From: Gracilariopsis chorda
Lineage: Eukaryota; Rhodophyta; Florideophyceae; Gracilariales; Gracilariaceae
Reading direction: 5' to 3'
DNA length: 64,000 bases
Assembly (NCBI GenBank): GCA_003194525.1
Contig: NBIV01000034.1
Location: forward strand, 124,001-188,000
The notes beneath the pieces are model-generated. The model was not told the DNA's origin. It saw only the letters and a program-made list of their open reading frames with translations, and made no database searches. Below, in pieces: positions 32,708 to 43,412 of the stretch (positions are counted from its first letter, which is position 1; each line of letters begins with the position of its first letter). The translations under genes and the position numbers were made by a program.

Positions 32708-33140
32708 GTGACTCACATGTCTTCAGGTCCATTTGAAACCACCGTATCCACAGAAACAACCAAGATCTCCACGACTTATATCAAGGTCGAAGAACTCACG
32801 GAACTTCAGAGTGCAAATACCAAATTAGACCACAAGAAATACAGACTTTTAACGTCAAACCGTGCATCACCTTTTGAAACCCCAGCCCCAGGACTGTCAC
32901 TTGGAAAAGTACGCGAAAACGGAGAACTCTATCAAGTGTTGTTTGACAACGGATCCGAAATTAGCTAGCTTTCAAAATCTTTCGTTAAACCCGTCGGAAT
33001 TCCAACAGTCAAAACGAACTACTAAGCAGAGATGGAGAAAGGATCAACTACCGTTCTAGAAGAGACTGATAAAGATGGTGTCACATTGGAAGTAGGACAC
33101 CTGAAAGAGAAGAAACGGTTCGCCATCTGCCCATTGTAAG
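32708..33140 (+). pseudogene. Protease remnant of Ty3/gypsy element 2
   Basis: The retropepsin-like active-site stretch LYQVLFDNGSEIS has DNG where DSG or DTG is expected, followed by a stop at 32966. Weak similarity continues toward LGLVKERRNGSPSAHC-like sequence around 33100 in another frame. Recognised mainly by its position between gag and RT. Confidence 0.55.
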
Positions 33141-33389
33141 GATATGACGCAGTCCTTGGAAAAACTTAGCTTCATCCGTACAACACTTATGTCAACCACC
33201 AAACCAACGTCATATCATTTCCCCACGAAAATAAACAAGTTGTGATTAGCGCTAAATGGAAACGAGGCAACAACATGACAAAAATCATTATTACCAAGAA
33301 ATGCATACAGAAGAAGTTACCAGTATTTGCGGTTCTTTTACGCCCACAAAATGAACCAGAAAATACAGAGGTACAAAACCCAACCTAAA

Positions 33390-34330
33390 GTCATTGTTAG
33401 GTGAATTTGAAGATGTATTTCCAGACCAACTCTCAAAAGGACTACCCCTGATGCGAAAAAACGACTTTCATATCGACCTATTTCCAGGTTCTACGCCACT
33501 CAAGAAAGCAGGATATCGAATTTCAGGTTAAAAAATTACAGAACTACGTACGCAGCTTGATGAAGTACTTCAACAGGGTTTCATCCGACCAAGTTCAAGC
33601 CCCTGGGATGCACCCGTACTATTCGTTGCCAAGAAAGATGGAGCCTTGAGACTATGCATTGCCTACCGAGGATTAAACAAACTAACGGTGAAGAATAGTT
33701 ACCCCATGCCCCTGATTTATGACATATTCGATCAGCTAAGTGGCACTAGAATATTTTCAAAAAATTGATCTTCGTTCAGGGTATGATCAAATAAGACTTT
33801 CCGAACAGTCCATACCGAGAACAGCCTTCCATACAAGATACGGTCACTTAGAGCTCCCTGTACTTCTTTTTGGTATTACCATTGCACCAGTTTCATTCAT
33901 GAGTCTGATGGATACGGTACTGAGAGAATACATGGACGTGTTCGTGGTAGCATATCTAGATGACATTTTTATTTACAGTAAGAATAAAGAAAAACATTTG
34001 AAGCATCTCAGATGTTTATACAACAAACTTCGCGAGCACAAGCTTTATAGGAAGTTTTCAAAGTGTGAATTTATGAAGCAGAAATTTGAGTATCTTGGAC
34101 ACATTTTGAGTGCAGAAGGTATATCCGTCGAAGCGCAGAAGGTTGATGCCATCTTGAATTGGAGTACATCTAAAACAAAGACCGACGTTCAGGAATTTCT
34201 GGGATCAGTAAACTACTACCGAAAGTTTATGAACACCTGTTCCGAAATATCGAAAAAACTTGGCCAAACTATGTGGAAAAACTGCATTTGGATGGAACCA
34301 AGCACAAGCTGAAAGTTTTGATTACTTGAT
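33390..34330 (+). pseudogene. Reverse transcriptase of Ty3/gypsy element 2, interrupted
   Basis: Begins with the typical pre-RT block FEDVFPDQLSKGLP, then FHIDLFPGSTPLKKAGYRIS, stop, [20 protein letters not shown] and [21 protein letters not shown] shift near 33745 enters the open frame 33740-34312 with [35 protein letters not shown], the catalytic AYLDDIFIYSKN, and the RT connection FEYLGHILSAEGISV and FLGSVNYYRKFM. The catalytic Asp pair is intact; the frame is broken at least three times. Confidence 0.88.
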
Positions 34331-34843
34331 GAAAGGTATCACGAGAAACCCAGTACGAAGGCACTTTGACCCAAAACTACCCATCATCGTTACTACCTAC
34401 GCTTCTCAATATGCCATTGTAGCCGTTATGGAACAGGTTGAAAGCAGTATTAAACCACCTGTAGCATTTTCATCAAGAACATTAAACGCCACCGAATAAC
34501 GTTACGCAGCCCACGAAAGAGAACTCTTGGGGGTCAGAGACACGTTGAGGACATGGAGAGCGCACCTTCATCGCCAAACATTTACAGTTTACACTTACCA
34601 CTACCCTATGAAGTATCTAGAATCTCAACGGAACCTGTCTCAAAGACAGGTACGCTGGCTGGAGAAAATCGTTGAGTTTGACTTCTGTTTTCAGGCGATC
34701 GAAGGGAAGTCCAAAGTCGTCGCAGATGCTCTTTCAACATACCCGAAACAAGCTGAGAACCCTGAAGTAATTTACCGGTCACTACTTCAGGAAGCAATTC
34801 TCAGAACCTCCAAAGTCAATGGTATTATCTCAGCTTGGTGAAG
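34260..34843 (+). pseudogene. RNase H of Ty3/gypsy element 2
   Basis: Reads FDYLMKGITRNPVRRHFDP, YASQYAIVAVMEQ, PVAFSSRTLNATE, a stop at 34497, then YAAHERELLGVRDTLRTWR (catalytic Glu), FTVYTYHYPMKYLESQRNLS and FQAIEGKSKVVADALS. The catalytic Asp of the TDH motif reads Tyr (TYH) and the first-strand Asp is also altered, so RNase H activity is probably lost. The stop fits a one-base change in a glutamine codon (TAA after GAA). Confidence 0.8.
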
Positions 34844-34950
34844 TATCCAAAAAGGGTACGCGCGCATTCATCAACGTTTATATGAGGGACAAGGAATTCA
34901 GAAAACTATACAAATCTCCACAGAGCCCATTCTAAAAACAAAACGGATTT

Positions 34951-36102
34951 GTGTATAGGGAAGGACGACTATGCGTATCAAAAGAAGAATTAAGACTAAA
35001 GATACTGCAATATTACCACGATCAACCTATATCAGCTCAACTAGCATTTAAGAGAACATATGAAAAGATTCGGAGACTCTACTGCTGGAAATCGTTACGC
35101 CAAACGATTCAGGAATACGTCGAATCATGTGTAAAGTCTCAGGAAACAAATTCAGGAACCAAGAAACCCCAGGGCCAACTACAACTGCTAACTTCTCTGA
35201 GAAAGAAGTGGTTCCAAATTACACTGGACTTCATCACACCGCTTCGCAAAACAAAAAATGAAAATAGTGCGTTGTACGTGGTACTAAACCGCCTATCTAA
35301 ATTGATCAGAATTATCCCAACAACATCAGATTTCACTGCAGTCCAGACTGCGGAACTCTATTCTAAACACGTATACAGACATCATGGCCTCTCTGAAGTA
35401 ATTATCTCTGACAGGGACAAGACGTTTATGAGCAACTTCTGGGAAGAACTATTCCGTCTTTTCAGTACTAAGAGAACGACATCAACAGCATATTACCCAC
35501 GGACAGATGGTCAAACCGAGGTAATGAACCGAAAAATTAAAGAAATGATTAGAGCATACGTCAAACTTAAGCAATCTAGTTGGAATGAACACCTCATAGA
35601 ATTCGAAGACGCATACAACTCGTCAGAGAACTCAATCACAAATTTTACACCCTTCTTCTTAACGTGTGGGAACCACCCAAGAGTGCCACCCCTGGATACC
35701 ATCATTTCAAAAAATGATGGAGCTCTGAAGTTCATAGAAACCATGATGCAAGCAACAAGTGAAGCAAGGGCACAGATTGAAAAACAGAACCATTACTCCA
35801 AGTCATACACCGATAAGGATTAGTCCCCCTGCACATTTCAAGTGGGACAGAAAGTCATGTTCTCCACAAAAAACCTCACTGCGGACCACAAGAGAAAGAA
35901 GTCTAAACTACGAATCCGATACTGTGGACCGTTCAGGATCACAGAAAAACTTGATCCAGTAACATTTCGTCTAGACTTGAGTCACACACTGAAGTCAAAA
36001 ATTCATGACGTGTTCCACACTATTGTTCTCAAGCCTTACCGAGAAGACAAATTAATTCGTCCCGATCCAGATCATTTCACCCCCGTAACATTGAAGAATT
36101 AG
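34951..36102 (+). pseudogene. Integrase of Ty3/gypsy element 2, core frame open
   Basis: A 290-codon open frame with VSKEELRLKILQYYHDQPIS at the zinc-domain start. Zinc ligands are partly lost: the second His is gone and the C-terminal Cys pair reads CVKS. The catalytic core is complete: FQITLDFITPL (first Asp), EVIISDRDKTFMSNFWEELF (second Asp) and PRTDGQTEVMNR (Glu), with 35 residues between the last two. The first stop is at 35821. The same frame shifted continues into a GPY/F-type module (VGQKVMFSTKNL, LRIRYCGPFRITEKL, VFHTIVLKPYREDK) up to 36102. The best-preserved integrase in the window after that of element 5. Confidence 0.88.
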
Positions 36103-36290
36103 ACAGAAGATTATGAAGTAGAATGTTTTGTCAATCACAGAAAACGAGCCAGATGATTTGCATTTCTTTTCAAATGGCTTGGATAACCAAGTCATGAGAA
36201 CACTTGCATGAAAGAAAGAGACCTCAAGAACTGCAAAGAACTTCACTGGCAATATAAGAAGACGAACGGACTCATACTGCAAACAAAATA
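36103..36290 (+). pseudogene. Chromodomain of element 2
   Basis: Directly after the integrase stop: DYEVECFVNHRKRAR, then in a shifted frame FLFKWLG, stop, PSHENTCMKERDLKN and CKELHWQYKK. This matches a chromodomain pattern (YEVE..LNHR....FLVKWKGYP..ENTWE...L). One stop and one frameshift. It places element 2 with the chromoviruses. Confidence 0.75.
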
Positions 36291-36734
36291 AGCATCCCCG
36301 TCTCAAAAAGGCTTGGAGATGAATCAGAACACCAGTGTAGAAGACGCGAGAGAGTTTTAAAACAATATCAACCTCCGCGGAAGCTACGTATACCACTGGA
36401 TGGGTGAGATCACTGGCATTGAAGCAATCAGGCTATGTATTTGCTGGGCACCCTGTCATATGTCGTTCTCATTCGCCCAACATCGTGGACCCTTCCACAC
36501 TGACTACAATGACATACTACTACACTGACTTTTCTTGAACTATGATGGTGTAGTTCTGCCGATTTTTTACGATACGTTCGAAATGCATATGTTCTACTAC
36601 ATGGTCGCGCGTTATGGACACCTCACGGGTGAACGGGGTTTTAGGGAGAAAATTGGTGAAATCCTGAACTGCTTCGAGGATCAAGGTCAAGACCCATTCA
36701 ACTTGGAACCTGAAATTCAGCGCGACCTGTTCTC
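36291..36734 (+). other. Unidentified coding-like segment after element 2
   Basis: From 36535 to about 36734 the plus strand reads as a protein-like stretch (VVLPIFYDTFEMHMFYYMVA, GERGFREKIGEILNCFEDQG, DPFNLEPEIQRDLFS) with amphipathic helical spacing. The in-frame stop at 36772 lies inside the adjoining copia sequence, so the segment is cut by the junction at about 36735. No family recognised. 36291-36534 holds nothing clear. Confidence 0.35.
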
Positions 36735-37416
36735 ATTTGCAAGCAATCTGCATCAGTCTCCGTCCGATTCATAGTCTCCCTGATCTTGAGATAAGCCGTT
36801 CTCAATGGTCCATGATATCTCGCGACATGCAACATTGTCATGGAGATTCTACAGGGGCTTACAGAACAGATATGTCATCAGTTTCAGCTGAATCGAGCAT
36901 TTCCTTCGACACGAGGTTGCTGTCCTGGTCAACACGTAGAAAATCCGGGGGACCAAGATAAAGGCGTGACCAGCATCGCAGAAAAGGTTTCCAGGCATCG
37001 AAAGCACGAACAAAGTTAAGAAACAATGTAGATCTGTAGTGTGTTGCTTCATCAACGGCAGGCAGAATAGACCTGTTATTGATATACATTACATCAATTG
37101 CAACGATGTGATTGAACTTCAATTCATCCGTACCAATTGCTACCTTGAATCTAGTACTAGGAGCGATTGTAGCACATGTAACACATGCTCTCATAAGTTC
37201 GTCAGTAGTGTCGCGAACCTCCTTGTTCATCTCGTCTGGTCTCGCCCGTTTGAGAAAATTAATGAACGTATAGACACTTGGATGTCCGAAAACTCGATTG
37301 AGTTTTTTCAATTCAGCCCCGGTGAAAAGAGAGTAATCGAGATCGCCTGGCTCCCATTTGTGAACAAGGAAATTGTCCTGGAATGTCGATGGATATATGA
37401 GGTGTTTGTACATCAC
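36735..37416 (-). pseudogene. Copia integrase, truncated
   Basis: Pre-integrase block LKKLNRVFGHPSVYTFINFL with a zinc-site remnant ACVTCATI, then the core: NHIVAIDVMYINN (first Asp), AVDEATHYRSTLFLN and PDFLRVDQDSNLVSKEMLD (second Asp). A stop follows near 36859; in another frame HVARYHGPLRTAYLKIRETM continues the core, with the catalytic Glu position (SHVERYH in relatives) apparently changed. The homology ends at about 36735. Confidence 0.8.
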
Positions 37417-37439
37417 CTGACGCTTCTAAATACTCATCG

Positions 37440-38027
37440 CTAAGCCATTTCAATCAAGTTTTTCATGCTTAGAAGACTCTGTCTGTTGCCCAGTATGATT
37501 TGTAATTGGACATCGATGACAAACTGTAAGTCCTTAAAGAGTATTGGGATATTCGCTAAGCCGACAGCCTTCTTCGTGCCCCCAATTCCTGTTAGTTTTC
37601 TTATGTCATTCTGTTCCAAGTGACAAGGTACGTGAAATGCATTGCAGTAGGCCTTGTACTGATTATAATACATAACGGAGGAACGATTAGCACAATTATC
37701 GAGAAAGATTCCCTTGATCTTGGTGACTCCGCCTTGGTACCGTTCACTTTTCATGGTCGCTAAAGCAGCGTGAAAGTCAGCCCTGTATGACATCCCATGT
37801 ACGAAAGTAGCATTCGCCAAACGTTGCTCGTTTCCCTTGTGAAGAGGCATTTCATCTTCGGGGATATAGCAGAATTCATCTCTCTCATCATCAGAGTCTT
37901 CATCGGAGGAGTACAAATCGTTCATTTCGTCGACTTCTTCAATTCCAGAACCTTGCTCCAACATTTCATCTACTACACAAGCCATATCCTCAACTGTGAC
38001 ATATGCACAAGGTCTCTTTATGCGCAT
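37440..38027 (-). pseudogene. Copia protease region
   Basis: A 195-codon open frame. After an acidic segment (DLYSSDEDSDDERDEF) comes the protease active-site region KGIFLDNCANRSSVMYYNQY, where DNC stands in place of DTG or DSG, then KAYCNAFHVPC, LTGIGGTKKAVGLANIPI and LGNRQSLLSMKNL. Copia element 3 has CLDIGPGKFVIG...AKAYC at the same point, showing common descent. The altered active-site loop makes activity doubtful. Confidence 0.72.
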
Positions 38028-38059
38028 GCTTTCGATAGCTGCTTTTATCTCTGACTAAC

Positions 38060-38120
38060 TATGGCGCGCTCATGCGAGATGATCCTCCCTGCAGACGTAG
38101 CACCCTTCTTGCCTCTGAAC
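38060..38120 (-). pseudogene. Copia zinc knuckle remnant
   Basis: On the minus strand near 38112-38068: KKGCYVCREDHLA, a stop, then ARH. This is a CX2CX3H nucleocapsid knuckle cut by a stop where the last ligand would follow. It links the gag and protease frames. Confidence 0.6.
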
Positions 38121-38338
38121 AATCTGGGCGGTACCTTCCGGGTTCTCGTATGATTTTTCTTCGTGTATCTTCTGAAACTATTCCTTGAATCACCACCATA
38201 GGTGTTTCCTAGGCTGTAATGCCTCTCCCCCTGAGAGTTTTTTTCATTCGCGTTGATCGCAAATTCCCCTGTGGAGCGAGGTTCGCTAGAGAGGAAGGTA
38301 GCGATTCTACTACAAGCGTCTTGCGAAATGGCTGGGAT

Positions 38339-39597
38339 TCATTCACAGAGCCATTGGGTGATCTGATTCGTATCCACAGCAACAATCAGCTGATCTCTGA
38401 GGAAGTTGTCTGTCTTGTACGATGGATCAAGCTGCTTCTGCAGTGGCGAAAGCTTATGGCATAAAGAGCGGAAGACATCTAATTCACTCTTTTCTTGGAT
38501 CTCACGCATGAAGTGAGACAAACTGAGCGATTGCCAGGGAATGAGTGTCCTATTCCGCTGCTCCTCACTGATATAACAATCGATGAGCAGCTGTATCATG
38601 TCTTCGTAAGATTCCTAGGTCAATACTTTTCAATGTACATACAAAGCTTCTTCATCTAGCATTACAGGCATTGCTTTGACCTTCTGCTGATCAGTCAGCT
38701 CGCAAACACGAGCCATGGAATCATTGAACTCAAGGAACTGTCGCAGAGCCTGATCGAATCCACCAAAAAAACGTTTCCGTCCTTGATGCGCTTTGTTGAT
38801 GCCGTTGAGACCTAATGAGCGCTCATCATTAGCATTGGAATTTGAACCATCAGCTCTATTTCTCATCTTCCGAGAAAAATGAACCGCAATTTTTAGAAGG
38901 ACATCTTGCACCCTTGTTCGGGATCCTGCTGTGTAAGATACTGGGACCCCCGATATTTGAGGTCCAGGCTCATATGGGACAGCATTAACCTTCGAAGCCT
39001 GATATTCTGCATTTCACAAGGGACTATTCTTGTTCTGCAAAAAGTGAATTGCTCCAGACGAAGAGGCATGTGGGACCTTGTCTCGCAGAATTCTCGAATC
39101 TCCTTCGGTAGCGGTATGATTCCGGTTCGCTTCCGGACTGGCTCCATGAGAGGAGAAGTGTGTATCCCCAGTTCCAACAAATGGTGATTTGTGAGACATT
39201 CAGAAATTGCCTTCTTCCGGAGGTAACCTTGCTCACGTTTGACGTAAAAATTGCGGGCGATAAGAAACTCGAACCACTTCAGCTCAGTGGCCCTAGATAG
39301 GGCTTTAGTTTTCTTTGCTGTGAGCGTAGCTGTGAACTTAAGGCATAGCCATTCAACTCTTAGGTCAGTCTTCTTGAAAGCTTCCAGCATCTCTCTAGCG
39401 TAAGAATCGACATCCTTCTTGTACTGAGTGACGAGTTCCACAATCGCGCCATCGGGAGGAGGATCCGGGTCTCCAATCTCATCTAGAGCTTCTTCTGTAG
39501 TCGCCGGAACGATCATCATCGTTGAAACAGAACTCTGTGCGGGTACAGGTCCAGAATCATCCACTTGTTTGGTAGTTGTGTTCTCGAAAGTGGCCAT
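38339..39597 (-). pseudogene. Copia gag, interrupted
   Basis: From ATG 39597: a 234-codon open frame with an N-terminal low-complexity part, then LDEIGDPDPPPDGAIVELVT and a helical region. It ends at 38893 and overlaps a second frame (38911-38630) with FFGGFDQALRQFLEFNDSMA and QQKVKAMPVMLDEEAL. A stop is followed by 38599-38339 with IQLLIDCYISEEQRNRTLI, FMREIQEKSELDVFRSLCHK and NFLRDQLIVAVD, the usual copia capsid C-terminal pattern. At least one frameshift and one stop. Confidence 0.78.
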
Positions 39598-42130
39598 TTC
39601 CAGTGTGTGTTACAAATTCTGGTGCACCAAAATAGCTACAATAGTTATAACTGCTCACAGAACTGTGAAATCGACTATAGTCCATGCCGGTTAGGTCCAA
39701 GCGTAGACGACCGAATGGCTTGACAATCGGCGACTCGTTCTGAAAAGAACTGTGCTACGGCTTTTCAAACCGATTACAGTGGCAGCTCAGCGAAGAGCTG
39801 CGTGCAAGTCAAATTATGGCCCCAAGTGAGGCTGCTTGAGGAAGATAAAGATTAGGACTCTTGTACTTTAACGTAGAATAGAATGATGATCCCCAGTTCT
39901 CCATCAACATTCATCTTCCATAGCTACTTATACACTTATAGAAGCTGTAGACCTGCAAAACCAACCTCACAAAATGGGAGCCAAACTATCACAAAAGCTC
40001 CTACTTACGTTACACAAATTCATATATCTCGCGCCGAGACTAATCAACTTCTCTTGCACGATCCTCTCGCTGTGCGTTGGGAAATTGAAATATCTACAGT
40101 CCAGCTTTTTTTTTTGAACAAAGTTCAAACTAACGTCTTTCCACTCATCCTTGTGGATTGAGACGAAGTTCGTTTGTTTCCAATAATTTTAAATAATGAC
40201 CGTTATCCACACTGAACATGGTCACACCGAATGTAGACTAGGTTTCGGATAATTGCGGCGAGCTTGATTTCAAGTTCTACAATGAGCTGGTTTCTAAGTA
40301 CGGGTGTGTTGGACCATCCTATGCCATATTCCTCCGTTCGTTGGGGTTTTCGACGTGTACCACTGAATGAAGACCATATCTCGTTATAGCGTTGGACTGA
40401 TAATCCAGTACTGAAGACGTACTAACCGTTGGCTGGTGATAGGATAGTGCTTACATTGGTATTGTATGAAGCGGCCAGGGCATGGGTGATAATTACTCTT
40501 TTGAGTTCATTAACAGCGGTTATTGGTTTGTCCCTTTTCTTTAACACTATGTTTATGAAGCTTTTCAGTTTATGCAATATAGAGTCAGAGAGAAATTTCA
40601 GCAATGCATGAGAGCACGATAGCATTGTCTACCTCACCAATTTATGCCCTGCAACCACTGCTTTCGTCTTCTCAACAACTTTTGCAAGCACGTGATTACA
40701 TTCTTTTAACAACTTTTCGCTGAGATACCCAACCACATCCCCGACCTCTATATGGACATCATTGAAAGGTGACGGGTACTTTAATCCTGTAAGTCCCTTT
40801 TGTGTGCTGCGAAGAAAGTCATTGATGGTCGCTTTCCAAGAGATCTTCGCCGTTTTCTTCTACAGTTGGATACCCAGATTACATTTACTGCCCCTCATGT
40901 AAGTCCGTAAACACACAGGCCCAATAGTCCTCCATGGCAATGCTCCTCTCATTCAGGCTATTTTTGGTTCTGTTGATTGATACCGTTTTATGTTTCGGTT
41001 TCAGCACATTGTGCAGTTCTCGACCTCATTGTCACTTATAGGCACATCGCTAAAATTGAGGGATGCTTCGGAGTTAGGATAGAATGTTGAATGTAATGTG
41101 TCGGACTGTGGTTAATACAAGGACGCAGACGATTCAGAGTGATCGACGTTTGCTGCGACGGTATCTGCATACTTGCTTTGATGCAGTGATGCAGAGGCTG
41201 GTACTTCCCGTCAGATTTGCTCACGTATCCTTCACAAGCCATGCAATCATTCGACGTGTTACTAATATCAAGAACCCTTCATGGTAGAAAATCTCCGCTT
41301 CTATGGTCACTGAGCTCATCTTCTCGAGTTTTGCTGCCATCTTTAGCAGAGAAGGTGCGAACTCAATTACTCTACGTGGATTTCGCTTGGCATTAACTGA
41401 TAATTCGTTTCCGTTGTTGGACCTGTTAACTTTTTTTTCGTGAATGAATATAGTGCATGAGCCTGCGAGTCCGAACCTGCAAATTCCCTGTTTGCGCTAC
41501 TCGACAAATTTGACTGCAGTAACGAACAACACACCAACGATGGTTTGATTAAAAACGAAAACTGATAACCTTTGCTCTGAGAGTTTTGATCTGTTTTGAA
41601 GTGACAAGGAAACAACAAGACGTAAGCTCTAAGCATGCGCCTAAAGCAAATGAAATGGCAAATGTAGATTGTGAGGATAAAGCACAGTCTTCCGTTAAGT
41701 TGCTGAACCTACACGTAAACGTATTATGACATGCAAAGGCGTCTCAAGGGCATTGTAAAATCACTCAACTAGACGTGCAGGGTTGGCTCATCAGCGTGCT
41801 TTGCGGGAAGAAAAAAGTGCAGTCACACACTTCGCATGTTCTGCACGTCGTGAGGTGTGCACTGCGTGATTTGGGAGAGAAACTGCTCCAGCATGTCTTA
41901 AAATGCTCGCCGAGTTTCTCTTTTGAGTTCACGCCAGACATGCCAGGAGCATGAATAACGTTTTTAAACGCTCCGCAATGCGTGATTTAAAAATCGCAGG
42001 CAGCGTGCGTGGAGCTATCCGTAGCCATTTGTGCTCACCACCAATTGCATCCTTTTTTGGCACATAATACCGTGCGGATTTGCGCATCATTTGTGAAATA
42101 AGGGCGCAGCAAGGCCAATCTTTTCGGTAC
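39598..42130. other. Unassigned region between copia elements
   Basis: About 2.5 kb. The part just above 39600 should contain the 5' LTR of the truncated copia element; on the minus strand GGTGCACCAGAATTTG sits 20-35 bp before its gag ATG and could be a primer site. A decayed minus-strand coding stretch lies at 40422-40870 (separate entry). Short open frames at 41367-41636 and 41929-42162 (minus) have no recognisable domain. Nothing else could be assigned. Confidence 0.4.
40422..40870 (-). pseudogene. Decayed unidentified coding sequence
   Basis: On the minus strand, 40862-40635 reads as about 70 uninterrupted protein-like codons (WKATINDFLRSTQKGLTGLK, VHIEVGDVVGYLSEKLLKEC, HVLAKVVEKTKAVVAGHKLV). 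A stop is followed, in another frame, by 40625-40422 (SHALLKFLSDSILHKLKSFI, AVNELKRVIITHALA). The alternation of helices and the conserved-looking hydrophobic pattern suggest a former gene or transposase. No family recognised. Confidence 0.35.
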
Positions 42131-42480
42131 TGATAAGCTTGCGTGGGTGACATATTGGTCACCCACGCAGCTTTCAGTCACCTATGCAAATTGTGTAGTA
42201 TTGCGTAGGTCGAGTACGGCAAAAAGTCCGTTTCAGGTTCACAGAGGAATAGCCACTGTGAATATTTAGTAGTCTAGTATAGTATAAGAGGCAAAGACTA
42301 CATGGCCCCAACCATCTAGTCTGGGACCATCTTCACTATCATCTTTGTTAAAGTACTTCAATGTTCAACGATCACCTACTGGTACTGGCAGAAGAAATAC
42401 TTTACGGTCCTTTACATTGTTTAGTATTGAGCTTGTAGTCGGTTCTTGAATGGTATAATACAAGAGAACATATAGCTTTG
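42131..42480 (+). repeat. 5' LTR of copia element 3
   Basis: Starts TGATAAGCTTGC and matches the copy at 53880 (CACCCACGCAGCTTTCAGTC, GTCCGTTTCAGGTTCA, GAATATTTA, CCATCTTCACTATCA). Similarity fades after TATAATACAA, so the right end is approximate. The two copies differ at many positions, indicating an old insertion. Confidence 0.8.
42283..42289 (+). promoter_or_regulatory. TATA box in 5' LTR of element 3
   Basis: TATAAGA in the 5' LTR, where the other LTR copy has TATAAAA at 54034-54040 in the same alignment position. Conservation between the two LTRs supports a promoter role. Confidence 0.55.
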
Positions 42481-42504
42481 TTCTTGCTGAAAAGCTATAG
42501 TTTA

Positions 42505-42572
42505 AAAGTAAGTATTCTTTTTTTCTTTTACGACACTCCGTATCATATCTAATCTACCCTTTCTCTTTCTAG
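42505..42572 (+). other. Intron-like segment in leader of copia element 3
   Basis: Donor-like AAAAGTAAGTATT near 42505, a T-rich tract, branch-like ATCTAATCTA and acceptor CTCTTTCTAG near 42572. It lies between the LTR and the zinc-finger ORF. All four intron signals in 68 bp are suggestive; no transcript evidence. Confidence 0.45.
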
Positions 42573-42604
42573 TGCCGCGAAGCGAAATTTCTTCGGTATA
42601 TTAG

Positions 42605-43126
42605 CCAATTCGGTTAGACCACTCAACGGAACCGGTGGTTGCGCCAGCTATCGTGGAATTTGAGGCAGGAGTTACGGGAGAAGAATCGTCATTGGAAATT
42701 TCTACATTTCGCCAGCAACGTACCGGGAATCTCCCTGACATACATAGTGACAAGGCTGCTGCCAACCCAACCCCAGACCGTACACGTGTTGATGAGCCAA
42801 ATAATAACCATATAACCGAGCAACGTGCCATACACATTGCACGCGTGGCAACCAAAATCGAAAGGCGACCCAACAACATTACTAAAAAGCAGCGATTCAT
42901 AAATTGCAAAATGTGCAATATTTCGCTTGTCATCCAACGCCAATTTGAAGTACAATTAAGAGAGGTCAAGCACAAAAGGAACGAACGTCGTGCCAACTAC
43001 ACTGACAGTGACATCACTTTTCGCCTGTGCGACATCATTTTCACAGAAGCACGCTCCCTTCAAGCGCATTACAGGAGCCACCGTCACCAAAACCAGAAGA
43101 ACCCCCTTAACAGTAAAATAGTTTAG
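42605..43126 (+). pseudogene. Zinc-finger ORF upstream of gag in copia element 3
   Basis: Open from 42605 (stop at 42602) to TAG 43124, without a usable ATG at its beginning. The C-terminal half aligns with the zinc-finger ORF of gypsy element 2: CKMCNISLVIQRQFEVQLRE against CNDCNLRFNSRVQLEEHLHE, equal in length, sharing both Cys, the following Asn, and a Q..E..L.E.K pattern. A second finger reads CDIIFTEARSLQAHYRSHRH; its first Cys is replaced by Arg (FRLCD). The N-terminal part is polar and poorly conserved. Function unknown; probably decayed here. Confidence 0.58.
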
Positions 43127-43412
43127 TATAAATAGTAAATATTCATTTGTAAACTAAAAAGCATTCATAAAACAGGAACAAGTAAGAAAAAGAAAACCAA
43201 GAACATAAATCTACACTAAAAGAAAAAGAAAAAGGCAAAAAATTAAATGAAAATGCAAAAGAAAACGAAAGAAAGGAGAAATACAAAAAAGTGCATTTAG
43301 TGTTACCTTGACTAGATGACAATAGAACGTTATGACAACTCCAGTAATCCATTCTCAAAGCAGCGGTGAAGGCAGAAACCAGGCATAGGAAACCCCATTC
43401 CGTACCTTGCCA
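43127..43412 (+). other. A-rich leader before copia gag
   Basis: 286 bp, very rich in A with many AAAGAAAAAG-like stretches (43180-43290). No coding frame on the plus strand. It separates the zinc-finger ORF from gag. Confidence 0.4.

Larger units (their letters stand above)
30475..36300 (+). mobile_element. Ty3/gypsy element 2 (chromovirus), LTRs not resolved
   Basis: Plus-strand order: TATATAA box, zinc-finger ORF, gag, protease, reverse transcriptase, RNase H, integrase, chromodomain. The proteins belong to a lineage distinct from elements 1, 4 and 5: gag has an N-terminal coiled-coil and the chromodomain follows the integrase with almost no linker. LTRs could not be matched, so both ends are approximate. 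Stops and frameshifts occur in gag, protease, RT and RNase H; the integrase core is open. Confidence 0.72.
36735..39597 (-). mobile_element. 3'-truncated Ty1/copia element (minus strand)
   Basis: Minus-strand order from 39597 downward: gag, zinc knuckle, protease, pre-integrase and integrase core. The alignment stops abruptly near 36735, just after LKIRETMNRTETDADCLQM; reverse transcriptase and RNase H are missing. The 5' LTR should lie above 39600 but was not resolved. The protein motifs match copia element 3, so the two belong to one clade. Confidence 0.75.

Noticed and set aside
42689..42996. Minus-strand frames opposite the zinc-finger ORF of element 3
   Set aside because: The plus-strand frame has paired Cys motifs matching element 2; the minus frames show no motif.
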